Shown: piece after piece, positions 8,685 through 18,297 of the stretch
Position numbering within the stretch: the first letter of the stretch is position 1
How the letters are laid out: each line of letters begins with the position of its first letter
Assembly (NCBI RefSeq): GCF_001953055.1
Contig: NZ_CP019044.1
Coordinates: forward strand, 1,798,001 to 1,862,000
DNA: 64,000 nucleotides
Reading direction: 5' to 3'
Source of the DNA: Salaquimonas pukyongi
GTDB lineage: Bacteria > Pseudomonadota > Alphaproteobacteria > Rhizobiales > Rhizobiaceae
Program-made: the position numbers and the translations under genes
Notes under the pieces: generated by a model
Told to the model about the DNA's origin: nothing
The model's database searches: none
What the model saw: the letters and a program-made list of their open reading frames with translations, nothing else

Positions 8685-9143
8685 ATGTCCAATCACCTCG
8701 TCGTAAATCCCTGTGCCACACACAATCCCCGGCAGTTTGAAACCGTAGGTCTGTCCGAACGCGAGATTGCCGAGTTGTGCGCCAGTATCGGGGACATCGG
8801 ATTTTGGCGGTACGACCTGGAAACCGGCCTTGCCTATTGGTCCGAGGGGGTCTTCAGGCTGCACGGCCGGGAGTTCAAGGAAGGCCCGGTCAGCCTCAAG
8901 GCAGCCATTGGAGACTTTCATCCCGACGACCAGGACGTGGTATCGCAATGCGTAAGCGAAGCGATCGAAAAACAGTGCGGGTATTCCTATACGCTGCGCC
9001 TGATGCGCGACGGCAATCCGATATGGGTCAGAGTACATGCACGCTATCATGTGCCTGAAGATGGCCGTCCCATCCTTTACGGCTGTATTTCCGCCGTTTC
9101 TCATGCCACACGTTGCATGGAGATCGGAAGCCACCAGGGCTGA
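8685..9143 (+). CDS. Stand-alone PAS-domain protein
   Basis: The 152-residue protein consists of one PAS domain of the PAS_3 type (about residues 28-145), seen from GDIGFWRYDLETGLAYWSEGVFRLHG, FHPDDQDVV and the closing strands YTLRLMRDGNPIWVRVHARY. There is no kinase, cyclase or DNA-binding output domain. It starts 10 bp after the LuxR-type regulator gene and is probably co-transcribed with it, so it may modulate that regulator by direct contact (inference). A cofactor cannot be predicted from the sequence. Confidence 0.8.
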   Translation: MSNHLVVNPCATHNPRQFETVGLSEREIAELCASIGDIGFWRYDLETGLAYWSEGVFRLHGREFKEGPVSLKAAIGDFHPDDQDVVSQCVSEAIEKQCGYSYTLRLMRDGNPIWVRVHARYHVPEDGRPILYGCISAVSHATRCMEIGSHQG

Positions 9144-9228
9144 CGTGCACCGGCAGATCGGAGCATCCCTGCCGATACGTCATATCACCCGATTGACATA
9201 GTGGCATTGAATGGCCATCTGCCGTTGC

Positions 9229-9788
9229 ATGAAAACGACTGAAACCGAAATCCTGATCGTGCCCGGCTACAAGGGTTCGCCTGAAGACCACTGGCAAACG
9301 CGCTGGGAACACAACCTCTCCGCCGCCCGCCGGGTGGCGATGGGGACTGGCACAAGCCCGTCTTAGAAGACTGGAAGCAAAACCTGATTGCGGCCGTCAA
9401 CGAAGCCAAAAAACCTGTCGTGCTGGTTGGCCATTCCATCGGCAGCCAGGTGATCGTCCATGCTGCCAACGCGTTTTCAAGACCGGTTGCCGGTGCCTTT
9501 CTGGTCGCGCCACCCGATGTGGAAAACCCCGAAATCCGCCCGCGCCACCTGCTGACTTTCGGCCCGGCAAGGACGGATCCCCTGCCCTTTCCCTCGGTGA
9601 CCGTTGCAAGCCGCACCGACGAATTCTGTTCCTTTGAGGTTGCCGGGCAGATGGCCGCCGATTGGGGATCGCTCTTTCTTGATGCCGGCGAATCAGGTCA
9701 CATCAATGCAGAAAGCGGACACGGCCCGTGGCCGGAAGGGCTGATGGTTTTTTCCAAATTCATGAACCATCTGAAGCCACCTGCCTGA
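9229..9788 (+). CDS. RBBP9/YdeN-type serine hydrolase, frameshifted
   Basis: The two halves together encode an alpha/beta hydrolase of the RBBP9/YdeN family. The N-terminal half (MKTTETEILIVPGYKGSPED...) ends early at 9366, while the second half continues in another frame with the nucleophile motif GHSIGS, the acid region RTDEF and the catalytic His region SGHINAESGHGPWPEG. Adding one G to the GGGG run at 9342-9345 restores the expected ...VAMGDWHKPVLEDWKQ junction. The catalytic triad is otherwise complete, so this is more likely a sequence error than a pseudogene. Confidence 0.75.
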
Positions 9789-9795
9789 TGCCCAG

Positions 9796-9831
9796 CAAAA
9801 ACCCGGCATCCGGGTTCGCCGGAGCCGGGTA
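9796..9831 (-). terminator. Intrinsic terminator between convergent genes
   Basis: The repeat ACCCGGC at 9801-9807 pairs with GCCGGGT at 9824-9830, and an inner TCCGG/CCGGA stem extends it with one bulged base. On the minus strand it is followed by TTTTTG, so it best serves the ATPase inhibitor gene at 9870-10193; it may also stop read-through from the hydrolase gene. Confidence 0.65.
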
Positions 9832-9869
9832 TTGTTGATCGCTGTGCACAGTCGGCAGAACAGCCCGTA

Positions 9870-10193
9870 TCAGCCTTCTTCCTTGATCTGCTGGATGGCC
9901 TGCGCCATCAATTCGTCCATGGTGCGGCGAATCTGGTGATCGGACTGGGCAATGCCGGCCGCATCGAAGTCGGCGCGAATCTTGCGGAACACGTCTGCAT
10001 CGCCTGCTTCCTCGAAATCGGCACGAATCACTTCCTTGGCATAGTTCTGGGCATCGTCCCCGGATTTACCCATCAAATCGGCTGCCCAGAGCCCCAACAG
10101 CTTGTTGCGGCGCGCTTCAGCCTTGAACTGCAGCGCTTCATCGTGGGCAAACTTCTTTTCAAACGCGTCTTCGCGATCATCAAATCCGCTCAT
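9870..10193 (-). CDS. ATP synthase inhibitor zeta subunit (DUF1476)
   Basis: This 107-residue protein belongs to the DUF1476 family, shown in Paracoccus to be the zeta subunit that inhibits F1Fo-ATPase in alphaproteobacteria. The N-terminus MSGFDDREDAFEKKFAHDE and the following FKAEARRNKLLGLWAADLMG are characteristic; the N-terminal segment is the inhibitory part in studied members. The ATG at 10193 is preceded by AGGAGGT. It stands alone on the minus strand, convergent with the hydrolase gene and divergent from purC. Confidence 0.92.
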   Translation of the reverse strand: MSGFDDREDAFEKKFAHDEALQFKAEARRNKLLGLWAADLMGKSGDDAQNYAKEVIRADFEEAGDADVFRKIRADFDAAGIAQSDHQIRRTMDELMAQAIQQIKEEG

Positions 10194-10480
10194 CTTGACC
10201 TCCTGTCGGCTTCGGCACGGATATAGGATGCATCGGCCGAGATTTGAAGGGGAAAACCGCATGTGGTGCAAAGAATAGCGGTGAAGTGTTGCGGCGCAAT
10301 ATTGTGCAATGGCGAAGATTTCACTATGGAGGCGGCAACGGCTGGATTCTGCGGATTTTCATTGCCAATGGGCAACCTTGTCCGCCCTTGTGGAAACCGG
10401 CCCCCTGCACCCAGGCCGCGCCGCAAGGCAAGGCCCAAGGCCAACCCTCAAACCGGGCTGGCAAGACCGGGATCAAAACC

Positions 10481-11257
10481 ATGCCAAAGCGCCGCCGTAT
10501 CTACGAAGGCAAGGCCAAAATTCTATATGAGGGGCCCGAACCGGGCACCCTGATCCAGTTTTTCAAGGACGATGCCACCGCCTTCAACAAGAAGAAGCAC
10601 GAGGTCATCGATGGCAAGGGCGTGCTCAACAACCGGATTTCCGAGCACATCTTCACCCATCTCAACCAGATCGGCATTCCGACCCATTTCATTCGCCGCC
10701 TCAACATGCGCGAGCAGTTGATCCGCGAAGTCGAGATCATTCCGCTGGAAGTGGTGGTGCGCAACGTTGCTGCCGGTTCCCTGTCGAAACGCCTCGGCAT
10801 TGCCGAGGGCGAGGTGCTGCCGCGCTCCATCATCGAGTTCTACTACAAGAAGGACGAGCTCGACGATCCCATGGTTTCCGAAGAACACATAACCGCCTTT
10901 GGCTGGGCATCGCCGCCGGAAATTGACGACATGATGTCGCTTGCCGTGCGCATCAACGACTTTCTTTCCGGCCTGTTTCTGGGCGCCGGCATTCGCCTGG
11001 TCGACTTCAAGATCGAGCTTGGCCGCCTGTTCGAGGGCGATATGATGCGCATCGTGCTGGCCGACGAGATCTCGCCCGACTCCTGCCGGCTGTGGGATAT
11101 CAAGACCGACGAGAAGATGGACAAGGACCGCTTCCGCCGGGATATGGGCGGTATGCTCGAGGCCTATCGCGAGGTCGCCAACCGCCTGGGCATCATGAAC
11201 GAAAACGAACCGATCCGCGGCAAGGGCCCGGTGCTGGTGTCCAGCAATGACGATTGA
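10481..11257 (+). CDS. purC: Phosphoribosylaminoimidazole-succinocarboxamide synthase
   Basis: The 258-residue enzyme condenses CAIR with aspartate using ATP to form SAICAR. Typical segments are the N-terminal [15 protein letters not shown] (nucleotide-binding), [17 protein letters not shown] and [10 protein letters not shown], and [12 protein letters not shown] near residue 200. The start at 10481 gives the normal family length; an upstream in-frame extension has no family counterpart. No good ribosome binding site is visible. It leads a purC-purS-purQ cluster. Confidence 0.96.
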   Translation: MPKRRRIYEGKAKILYEGPEPGTLIQFFKDDATAFNKKKHEVIDGKGVLNNRISEHIFTHLNQIGIPTHFIRRLNMREQLIREVEIIPLEVVVRNVAAGSLSKRLGIAEGEVLPRSIIEFYYKKDELDDPMVSEEHITAFGWASPPEIDDMMSLAVRINDFLSGLFLGAGIRLVDFKIELGRLFEGDMMRIVLADEISPDSCRLWDIKTDEKMDKDRFRRDMGGMLEAYREVANRLGIMNENEPIRGKGPVLVSSNDD

Positions 11258-11302
11258 GTACCTTATCCAGGTCTAACGCCCCGACGGAAGACGAAAGACA
11301 CC

Positions 11303-11545
11303 ATGTTCAAGGCACGCATCACCGTAACCTTAAAAAACGGCGTTCTCGACCCACAGGGAAAGGCCATTGAAAAATCCCTAGACGCGCTCGGCTTCGAGGG
11401 TGTTGGCTCCGTACGGCAGGGCAAGGTCTTCGATGTGGAACTGGACACCAAGGACGGTCTGAAAGCGGCCAGGGACCTGGAAGCCATGTGCGAAAAGCTC
11501 CTCGCCAACACGGTCATCGAGGACTATGATGTGGACATATTATGA
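11303..11545 (+). CDS. purS: Phosphoribosylformylglycinamidine synthase subunit PurS
   Basis: The 80-residue PurS subunit bridges PurQ and PurL in the FGAR amidotransferase complex, which converts FGAR to FGAM. It has the expected length and the sequence [20 protein letters not shown] plus the C-terminal [12 protein letters not shown]. The stop overlaps the purQ start by four bases, so the two are translationally coupled. Confidence 0.96.
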   Translation: MFKARITVTLKNGVLDPQGKAIEKSLDALGFEGVGSVRQGKVFDVELDTKDGLKAARDLEAMCEKLLANTVIEDYDVDIL

Positions 11546-12225
11546 CAACCTCTGCCGTTATCCTCTTTCCCGGCCTCAACCGCGACCGTGACATGATCGC
11601 CGCCCTGACGAAGATCAGCGGCAAGGCACCGGCCATTGTCTGGCACACCGAAACCGCCCTGCCGCAGGCAGACCTCTATGTCATTCCCGGCGGCTTTTCC
11701 TATGGCGATTATTTGCGGGCAGGTGCGATTGCCGCCCGCTCACCGGTCATGCCTGCCCTGCGCGAGAAGGCTGCCGCCGGAAACCGCATTCTCGGCGTGT
11801 GCAACGGCTTTCAGATCCTCACAGAATCCGGCCTCCTGCCCGGCGCGCTGATGCGCAATGCCGGACTGCACTTTGTCTGCCGGGAAGTGAAGCTGGAAGT
11901 CGCCAATGCCGAAACCGTGTTCACCCGCGGCTATGCGAAAGGCCAGATCCTGCGCTGTCCCGTTGCCCACCACGACGGCAACTATTTTGCCGGCCGGAAA
12001 ACCCTGCAGAAAATCGAGGAAAATGGCCAGGTCGCCTTCCGCTATGCAGAAGGCACCAATCCCAACGGCTCGCTCAACGATATTGCCGGCATCATCAGCG
12101 AACAGGGCAATGTGCTCGGCATGATGCCGCACCCGGAAAACCTGATCGAACCGGCCCATGGCGGCGTGGATGGCCGTGCCCTGTTCGAGGCGGCCTTGAC
12201 CCGGATCGAGCAGAACGCCGCATGA
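11542..12225 (+). CDS. purQ: Phosphoribosylformylglycinamidine synthase, glutaminase subunit PurQ
   Basis: This 227-residue class I glutamine amidotransferase releases ammonia from glutamine for PurL. The catalytic triad is visible: C87 in GVCNGFQ, and H197 and E199 in MPHPEN. It overlaps purS upstream and the lipoprotein gene downstream, each by an ATGA-type junction. purL lies about 3 kb further on, so the three subunits are not in one tight operon. Confidence 0.96.
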   Translation: MTTSAVILFPGLNRDRDMIAALTKISGKAPAIVWHTETALPQADLYVIPGGFSYGDYLRAGAIAARSPVMPALREKAAAGNRILGVCNGFQILTESGLLPGALMRNAGLHFVCREVKLEVANAETVFTRGYAKGQILRCPVAHHDGNYFAGRKTLQKIEENGQVAFRYAEGTNPNGSLNDIAGIISEQGNVLGMMPHPENLIEPAHGGVDGRALFEAALTRIEQNAA

Positions 12226-12614
12226 GGCCCTATCCGCCCCTTCTGCTGATTGCGGCCGCCGCCTTGGCCGCCGGTTGCCAGGGGACAAAAAAGGCCGCCG
12301 CTCCGCGCGATAATTCCGCCGCCATCGCTCTCCTCCAGACGGTCAACGACAACGCCCAATCCTGCTGGATGAAATCCAGGGACAAGGCGTTTCGCGCCTA
12401 TCGCGTCATTCCCGAACTCGACACCCGTGTCGGCAAGCCGCGAATTCTGCTGGTCGACGCCAAGGCAGCCCAGGGCCTGCCGGTCTATGTGATCGAGGCA
12501 GAGGGAACGCCAGCCAGGCTTTCCGCATACGGCCCGCTTGCTTCAGACCCGGTGGCAGCCCGCATCAATGGCGACCTCAGGCGCTGGAGCAGCGGCAAGA
12601 CCGGCTGCGCCTGA
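12222..12614 (+). CDS. Small lipoprotein, unknown function
   Basis: A 130-residue protein with a lipoprotein signal peptide: hydrophobic stretch [13 protein letters not shown] with the lipidated Cys at position 19. The mature part has two more cysteines (in NAQSCWMKS and at the C-terminus, GKTGCA) that may form a disulfide. Its ATG overlaps the purQ stop, so it is co-transcribed with purQ. The family is not recognised beyond a conserved-hypothetical look. Confidence 0.7.
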   Translation: MRPYPPLLLIAAAALAAGCQGTKKAAAPRDNSAAIALLQTVNDNAQSCWMKSRDKAFRAYRVIPELDTRVGKPRILLVDAKAAQGLPVYVIEAEGTPARLSAYGPLASDPVAARINGDLRRWSSGKTGCA

Positions 12615-12623
12615 GGAATTCCG

Positions 12624-13274
12624 ATGGCAAGGCTGCTGCAATGGATCGGATTTCTCACCGGACTGGGCGGGCTGGTCTTGCAATTGGCACTGACCATTCC
12701 GGCATCCCTGGAAGCAGGCCGCAGCATTGCCGGCTCCATCGTTTTCTTCTTTTCCTTCTTTACCGTGCTGACCAACATTCTGGTCATGCTTGCCCATGCC
12801 GCCGCACTGGGACTAGCAGGAAACCGGCTCTCCCTGCTGCAGCATCCGTCAATCCGCGCCGGGCTCGTTGCGGCCATCGCCATGGTCGGGCTGGTTTATT
12901 TCTTCATTCTTGCTGCGCTGTGGCAACCCGCGGGCTGGTGGCAGGCCGCAGACATCACGTTGCATTACGTAACGCCATTGGTATTTGTTGGCTGGTGGCT
13001 GATCGCCGGGCGCGGCGGCACAAGCACTTGGCGCGATCCGTTTGTGTGGCTCGCCTGGCCGCTTGGCTATCTCGCTTATGCGCTCGCCCGCGCACCCATT
13101 GCCGGTGAAGTTCCCTACCCCTTCCTGAACTACATGGAAAACGGTTGGGGAGCAGTACTGAGCGCGATTACCGGCCTGCTGGTTCTGTATCTTTCCCTTG
13201 GCTTTGCCATCGTTGCCCTTGATCGCTTTCTGCCTGCAGTTCAATCCCAGAAGCTGCGAGACAGTTCCCGCTGA
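12624..13274 (+). CDS. Pr6Pr-family membrane protein
   Basis: A 216-residue integral membrane protein with about six hydrophobic segments (near residues 7-27, 36-58, 72-97, 112-127, 139-157, 178-200). The sequence around FFFSFFTVLTNILVML and TLHYVTPLVFVGWWL fits the Pr6Pr family of six-pass membrane proteins. Function is unknown. It follows the lipoprotein gene by 9 bp and its 3' end overlaps the convergent DUF1127 gene by about 34 bp. Confidence 0.75.
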   Translation: MARLLQWIGFLTGLGGLVLQLALTIPASLEAGRSIAGSIVFFFSFFTVLTNILVMLAHAAALGLAGNRLSLLQHPSIRAGLVAAIAMVGLVYFFILAALWQPAGWWQAADITLHYVTPLVFVGWWLIAGRGGTSTWRDPFVWLAWPLGYLAYALARAPIAGEVPYPFLNYMENGWGAVLSAITGLLVLYLSLGFAIVALDRFLPAVQSQKLRDSSR

Positions 13275-13474
13275 CGGGCTTCCGGTGTAATTCCGACATC
13301 CGCAAGCAGGCGGCCATCCAGACGCGCAAGCGCACGGCGGCTGCGCCGTTTGGCAATCCTTCCCTGAAACCACATCGCCCATCCTGCAATGCGCCTTGAA
13401 AGCACCGACCGGTCACCGGTCATGTATCCGGTCTCGTAATCGGCGGGCAGGAAACTCACTCTCTGGATTGTCAT
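13241..13474 (-). CDS. DUF1127 small protein
   Basis: This 77-residue protein ends with a DUF1127 (YjiS-like) domain: RRALARLDGRLLADVGITPEARQRE followed by SFWD. Small Arg-rich DUF1127 proteins of alphaproteobacteria are linked to phosphate/carbon metabolism and RNA-level regulation in a few species; the role here is open. AAGGAT precedes the ATG. It is divergently arranged with the MocR-type regulator, and one of two direct repeats lies directly at its start codon, so it is a likely target of that regulator. Confidence 0.8.
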   Translation of the reverse strand: MTIQRVSFLPADYETGYMTGDRSVLSRRIAGWAMWFQGRIAKRRSRRALARLDGRLLADVGITPEARQRELSRSFWD

Positions 13475-13515
13475 AATTGTATCCTTTTTAAAAGCAATGC
13501 TTGCATAATTGTATC
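13472..13515. promoter_or_regulatory. Direct repeat, candidate MocR operator
   Basis: The 12-mer CATAATTGTATC occurs at 13472-13483 and again at 13504-13515, 32 bp apart, which is three helical turns. MocR regulators typically bind direct repeats in divergent promoter regions, so these are the best candidate sites for the regulator encoded at 13559. Confidence 0.6.
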
Positions 13516-13520
13516 TATTG

Positions 13521-13549
13521 TTGACATCGAAGAGCAGATCAATCTAAAC
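13521..13549 (+). promoter_or_regulatory. Candidate promoter of the MocR gene
   Basis: TTGACA at 13521-13526 is followed after 17 bp by CTAAAC (weak -10). Transcription would start close to the ATG at 13559, and there is no ribosome binding site, so the mRNA may be leaderless or nearly so. Confidence 0.45.
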
Positions 13550-13558
13550 ATTGTTCCC

Positions 13559-14995
13559 ATGACACATATTGCCGGTGACTATCTGCCCCGCCTTCCCGAA
13601 GGCAACCGTCCGATCTACGTTCGCATTGCCGATGCCATTGAACAGGACATCGATGAAGGCGTATTGCCGGGCGGCAGCCGCCTGCCGCCGATGCGCAACC
13701 TTGCTTTCGACATTGGGGTAACAATCGGAACAATCAGCCGGGCATACAATCTCATTGCCGAGCGTGGCCTGGTGGTCGGCGAGGTTGGACGCGGTACCTA
13801 TGTTCGCGGCAAGGAAGCGGCGCCGTCGCCACTACCTGCCCCCTTCAGGCCGTCGCAGCACCCTGTCTTCGATCTGGGTGAAAGCAGCGAATCGGTGATG
13901 AACCTGGACACTACCTCCGCCATCCACACCGGTCAGGCAAAGATCATCGCCGAACAGTTTGCCGACATTGCCGCAAACCACTCCCACATGCACATGCTGA
14001 CCGATTATGTGCCGGGCATTCCTGCCTCCTGGCGGGAGGCTGGCAGCCTGCTGCTTTCCCGGCCCGGCTATACGCCTTCGCCGGATACGGTTATCGCGAC
14101 CAATGGTGCGCATGCCGGGATCATGGCGGTGATCATGACGCTTACGGCACCTGGCGAGCGCATCGTTTTCGAAACGGCAACCTATGCTTCCATCGCCCGC
14201 AGTGCCGCGCTTGCCGGCAGGCGTATTGTCGAGGCACCGATGGACGAAGACGGCATTTTGCCCGACGCGTTTGAAAAGCTGTGTGCCCGCCAGCATCCCA
14301 AACTGCTCTACCTGATGCCCTCGCTCAACAACCCGACGCTTGCCCGCCTGCCCTCGGAGCGCCGCGAGAAGATTGCGGAAATCTGCCGCCGCTACAGCGT
14401 GTGGATTATTGAAGATGCTGTTTATGCCCCGCTTTCGGGCGATGACGAGCCGCCGCTGGCAAGCCTGTGCCCGGAACTCACCTTTCACGTGGCCAGCATG
14501 TCGAAAACCGTTTCGGCGAGCCTTCGCGCCGGCTGGATCGCCTGCCCGCCGGGCCATGCAGGCCGGGTTCAACCGGCCCATCGCATGTTTTCCGGCGGTG
14601 GAAGCTATCCGATGAAGGAACTGGCAAGCCGCCTGGTTCTTTCGGGAGAAGCTGAGCGGATACTGCACAAGGCCCGCGCGGTGATTGGCCGCCGGCACGC
14701 CCTGCTGTGCAAGGCACTGGGAGAATTTGACCTGCGCTCCAACCCGAACTGTCCCTTTGCCTGGCTGATGCTGCCGGAGCCCTGGCGCTCGGGTCCGTTT
14801 CGCGAGGCGGTCCTGCAGCGCGGCATCATGATCGCCCAGGAGGACGATTTCAAACCCGCACGCTCGGACACCACGTTCCATGCCGTGCGCATCGCCTTCG
14901 CCGCCCAATACGACGATGAACGCTATGGCGAAGCCTTCGCCGTGATCGCAGACGTGCTTCAAAGCGGCGTTGCAGGACACACTTCGGTGATCTGA
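13559..14995 (+). CDS. MocR-type regulator (GntR HTH fused to aminotransferase-like domain)
   Basis: The 478-residue product has an N-terminal GntR winged helix (about residues 17-85, with RLPPMRNLAFDIGVTIGTISRAYNL) and a C-terminal class I aminotransferase-like domain. The PLP-binding lysine is K316 in ASMSKTVSASLRAGW. MocR proteins use PLP or PLP-amino acid adducts as effector ligands and usually control a divergent gene; the divergent gene here encodes a DUF1127 protein. No adjacent PLP salvage, GABA or taurine genes indicate the ligand. Confidence 0.92.
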   Translation: MTHIAGDYLPRLPEGNRPIYVRIADAIEQDIDEGVLPGGSRLPPMRNLAFDIGVTIGTISRAYNLIAERGLVVGEVGRGTYVRGKEAAPSPLPAPFRPSQHPVFDLGESSESVMNLDTTSAIHTGQAKIIAEQFADIAANHSHMHMLTDYVPGIPASWREAGSLLLSRPGYTPSPDTVIATNGAHAGIMAVIMTLTAPGERIVFETATYASIARSAALAGRRIVEAPMDEDGILPDAFEKLCARQHPKLLYLMPSLNNPTLARLPSERREKIAEICRRYSVWIIEDAVYAPLSGDDEPPLASLCPELTFHVASMSKTVSASLRAGWIACPPGHAGRVQPAHRMFSGGGSYPMKELASRLVLSGEAERILHKARAVIGRRHALLCKALGEFDLRSNPNCPFAWLMLPEPWRSGPFREAVLQRGIMIAQEDDFKPARSDTTFHAVRIAFAAQYDDERYGEAFAVIADVLQSGVAGHTSVI

Positions 14996-15175
14996 GGCGC
15001 TGCCCTTGAGCGCACGGCCTGCCGAATACCGCAATCGGCCCAATTTCCTGCGGAACACGCAAGATTGCCATACACTTTCCCATTTCGATTGGGTAGGTAA
15101 GGGCGATGGGGCGGTTGGGGACCAGATTCCTGATAGCCCTTTCTCTTACTTGGCCCCACTGTTGCCGGATCGTCC

Positions 15176-17404
15176 ATGCCCCTTCGAAACGACATCGAAA
15201 TCACCGAGGAAATGATCGAGGCCCATGGCCTCAAGCCGGACGAGTATCAGCGTATTCTCGATCTGATCGGCCGCCAGCCCAGCTTTACCGAGCTGGGCAT
15301 CTTTTCCGCCATGTGGAACGAGCATTGTTCCTACAAGTCGTCGAAGAAATGGCTGAAGACGCTGCCGACGGCCGGGCCGCGGGTGATCCAGGGGCCGGGC
15401 GAAAATGCCGGCGTGGTGGACATTGGCGATGGCGACTGCGTTGTCTTCAAGATGGAAAGCCACAACCATCCCTCCTACATCGAACCTTATCAGGGCGCGG
15501 CCACCGGCGTTGGCGGCATCCTGCGCGATGTCTTCACCATGGGGGCACGGCCCGTTGCTGCGATGAATGCGCTTCGCTTCGGTGACCCAGATCATCCCAA
15601 GACACGCCATCTGGTGGCCGGGGTGGTGGCCGGCATCGGCGGCTACGGCAATTCCTTCGGCGTGCCGACCGTTGGCGGCGAGGTGGAATTTCATTCCCGT
15701 TACAATGGCAACATTCTGGTCAATGCCTTTGCAGCCGGCATCGCGAAAACCGATGCCATCTTCTATTCGAAAGCCGAAGGGGTCGGCCTACCCGTGGTTT
15801 ATCTCGGCGCCAAGACAGGCCGCGACGGCGTTGGCGGCGCGACCATGGCCTCGGCCGAATTCGACGAAAAGATCGACGAAAAACGCCCCACCGTGCAGGT
15901 CGGCGATCCGTTTACCGAAAAATGCCTGCTCGAGGCTTGTCTTGAATTGATGCGCACAGGCGCCGTCATCGCCATTCAGGACATGGGCGCTGCCGGCCTT
16001 ACCTGTTCGGCGGTCGAGATGGGGGCCAAGGGCGAACTGGGCATTGAACTCGATCTCGACAAGGTTCCCGTCCGCGAAGAACGCATGAGCCCCTACGAGA
16101 TGATGCTGTCCGAGAGCCAGGAACGCATGCTCATGGTGCTGAGGCCGGAAAGGGAAGACGAGGCCAAGGCCATCTTTGAAAAATGGGGGCTTGATTTCGC
16201 CATCGTCGGCAAGACCACCGATGACCTGCGCTTCCGCATCCGCCACCAGGGCCAGGAAGTCGCCGATCTTCCGATCAGGGAACTGGGCGATGAGGCACCA
16301 GAATACGACCGCCCCTGGACCGAACCGGAAAAACAAGCCCCCCTTTCAGCCGAACAGGTAGAGCCGCCAGCTGACTACAATGCCGCCCTGGTGCAAATGC
16401 TCGCCTCCCCCGATCTTGGCTCGCGGCGCTGGGTCTGGGAACAGTATGACACCTACATTCAGGGCAACTCCCTGCAGCGGCCCGGCGGCGATGCCGGTGT
16501 TGTGCGCATTGAGGGCAGTTCCAAGGCGCTTGCTTTTACTTCGGACGTCACGCCGCGCTATTGCCAGGCAGATCCCTTTGAAGGCGGCAAGCAGGCGGTC
16601 GCCGAGTGTTTCCGCAACCTGACCGCGGTGGGCGCTGAACCGCTGGCTGCCACCGACAACCTTAATTTTGGCAATCCCGAACGCCCGCATATCATGGGCC
16701 AGCTCGTTTTCGCCATCAAGGGCATTGGCGAGGCATGCCAGGCACTTTCAATGCCCATCGTCTCGGGCAATGTCTCCCTGTACAACGAGACCAATGGCGA
16801 ACCGATCCTGCCCACACCCACCATCGGCGCTGTCGGCCTGCTGCCCGACGCATCGGCAATGACCACCGTCGGCGGCGCCAGGGAAGGCGACCGGGTGATG
16901 TTGATCGGAGATGCAGGAACCCATCTTGGCCAATCCTCCTATATGCGCATCTGTCTTGGGCGCGAAGAAGGCCCGCCGCCGCCGGTCGACTTGCAGGTGG
17001 AAAAAGCCCGCGGCGACCATGTGCGTTCAGCCATCCGCTCTTGCCGTGTCACGGCCTGTCACGACCTTTCCGATGGCGGCCTTGCGATTGCGCTGGCTGA
17101 AATGGCAATTGCCGCCGGCACGGGAATGGACATCAGCCTGGATGATGCAACACCTCATGCCGCGCTTTTCGGCGAGGATCAGGCACGATATCTGTGCACG
17201 GTGCCGGCCGAACTTGCCGCGGATTTCGCGGCCAATACCGCAAGCGCCGGTATTGTCTGCCATGACCTCGGCGCGGTCGGCGGCGACCGGCTGAAAATCG
17301 GCGGGATCGTCGACGTGACGGTGGAGGAATTGCGCAGCGCCCATGAATCATGGTTTCCTGCCTATATGGAAGGCGGCGCGAATCCCGCCATCGCCGCCGA
17401 GTAA
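15176..17404 (+). CDS. purL: Phosphoribosylformylglycinamidine synthase subunit PurL
   Basis: The 742-residue large ATP-dependent subunit of FGAM synthase works with PurS and PurQ. The N-terminal motif [21 protein letters not shown] and the ATP-binding region [21 protein letters not shown] are present, as is the second AIRS-like half with VSLYNETNG. Length is normal for the small (PurQ-dependent) form. The ATG at 15176 gives the usual N-terminus, though no clear ribosome binding site precedes it. Confidence 0.96.
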   Translation: MPLRNDIEITEEMIEAHGLKPDEYQRILDLIGRQPSFTELGIFSAMWNEHCSYKSSKKWLKTLPTAGPRVIQGPGENAGVVDIGDGDCVVFKMESHNHPSYIEPYQGAATGVGGILRDVFTMGARPVAAMNALRFGDPDHPKTRHLVAGVVAGIGGYGNSFGVPTVGGEVEFHSRYNGNILVNAFAAGIAKTDAIFYSKAEGVGLPVVYLGAKTGRDGVGGATMASAEFDEKIDEKRPTVQVGDPFTEKCLLEACLELMRTGAVIAIQDMGAAGLTCSAVEMGAKGELGIELDLDKVPVREERMSPYEMMLSESQERMLMVLRPEREDEAKAIFEKWGLDFAIVGKTTDDLRFRIRHQGQEVADLPIRELGDEAPEYDRPWTEPEKQAPLSAEQVEPPADYNAALVQMLASPDLGSRRWVWEQYDTYIQGNSLQRPGGDAGVVRIEGSSKALAFTSDVTPRYCQADPFEGGKQAVAECFRNLTAVGAEPLAATDNLNFGNPERPHIMGQLVFAIKGIGEACQALSMPIVSGNVSLYNETNGEPILPTPTIGAVGLLPDASAMTTVGGAREGDRVMLIGDAGTHLGQSSYMRICLGREEGPPPPVDLQVEKARGDHVRSAIRSCRVTACHDLSDGGLAIALAEMAIAAGTGMDISLDDATPHAALFGEDQARYLCTVPAELAADFAANTASAGIVCHDLGAVGGDRLKIGGIVDVTVEELRSAHESWFPAYMEGGANPAIAAE

Positions 17405-17431
17405 CCGGCCGCAAGACAACGAGGTAGTACA

Positions 17432-17664
17432 ATGCCGATGAATGCCGCCGACATCGAGAAGATGATCAAGACCGCCATTCCCGATGCCGAAGTCAAGATC
17501 ACTGACCTCGCCGGCGATGGCGATCACTATGCCGCTGAGGTGGTCTCCGAAAGCTTCCGCGGGCTGCCGCGGGTCAAACAGCACCAGATGGTGTATGACG
17601 CACTGCAGGGCAATATGGGGGCGTTCTGCACGCCCTGGCCCTGCAGACCAGCGCGCCTGAATGA
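17432..17664 (+). CDS. bolA: BolA-family protein, frameshifted near the C-terminus
   Basis: The N-terminal 60 residues (MPMNAADIEKMIKTAIPDAEVKI..., FRGLPRVKQHQMVYDAL) are a typical BolA/YrbA domain with the conserved H of the HQMVY segment. In the GGGGG run at 17617-17621 one G is missing; adding it yields the expected GNMGGVLHALALQTSAPE ending at 17664. BolA proteins partner with CGFS monothiol glutaredoxins in iron-sulfur trafficking, and such a glutaredoxin gene lies 0.3 kb downstream. The frameshift is probably a sequence error. Confidence 0.85.
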
Positions 17665-17684
17665 GTTTCGGTTGGTAGTTTGTC

Positions 17685-17828
17685 ATGGCGCACCACCGCA
17701 AAACCAGCGGACTTGAGAAAGTCCCGCCCTTCCTCACCAGGCCTGTCTGGAAGGATCCGCTGTTCTGGTGGGCGATCGCCGCTGCCGTTTTCTGGGGCGT
17801 GGTGATCTGGTGGTTTTTCTGGCGCTAG
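17685..17828 (+). CDS. 47-residue single-span membrane protein
   Basis: A short ORF (MAHHRKTSGLEKVPPFLTRP...) with a Trp-rich membrane segment (about residues 26-46, ending WGVVIWWFFWR). It sits between bolA and grxD in the same direction. The basic N-terminus followed by one hydrophobic helix suggests a real membrane microprotein, but no family was recognised and the ribosome binding site is weak. Confidence 0.5.
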   Translation: MAHHRKTSGLEKVPPFLTRPVWKDPLFWWAIAAAVFWGVVIWWFFWR

Positions 17829-17955
17829 AAGAACGGTTGTGCTGGCCATGAAGCCTTTCACATCAAGAAAACCGCAAGAATGCCGCAGTTGAATTCGCCG
17901 GTGCGCAGGTTTATCTGTGGAAAGAAGAAAAGCGCACAGCAACAGGAATCAGATC

Positions 17956-18297
17956 ATGAGCGGAATGAACGAATTCATTGATAATGAAGTGAAAAACAAC
18001 GACGTGGTGCTGTTCATGAAAGGCACGCCCGACTTTCCGCAATGCGGTTTTTCCGGCCAGGTCGTGCAGATTCTCAATTATCTCGGCATCGACTACAAGG
18101 GCATCAACGTGCTCGCCGATGACGATCTGCGCCAGGGCATCAAGGATTACTCCAACTGGCCCACCGTGCCCCAGCTTTACGTCAAGGGCGAGTTCGTCGG
18201 CGGCTGCGACATCGTGCGCGAAATGTTCCAGCAGGGCGAATTGCAGACCCATCTGACCGAAAAAGGCGTTCCGGTAAGCGGCAAGGCCATTGCCTGA
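17956..18297 (+). CDS. grxD: Monothiol glutaredoxin, Grx4/GrxD type
   Basis: The 113-residue monothiol glutaredoxin has the CGFS active site with C30, preceded by [13 protein letters not shown], and the [19 protein letters not shown] glutathione-binding region. Such proteins bind a [2Fe-2S] cluster with glutathione and pair with BolA to deliver clusters and signal iron status; bolA is just upstream. The ATG at 17956 is chosen because CAGGA precedes it and it gives the normal N-terminus. Confidence 0.95.
   Translation: MSGMNEFIDNEVKNNDVVLFMKGTPDFPQCGFSGQVVQILNYLGIDYKGINVLADDDLRQGIKDYSNWPTVPQLYVKGEFVGGCDIVREMFQQGELQTHLTEKGVPVSGKAIA

Noticed and set aside
13241-13274. Overlap of the DUF1127 and Pr6Pr genes as a sign of a wrong call
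   Set aside because: The genes are convergent, both have family-level support, and short 3' overlaps are common.
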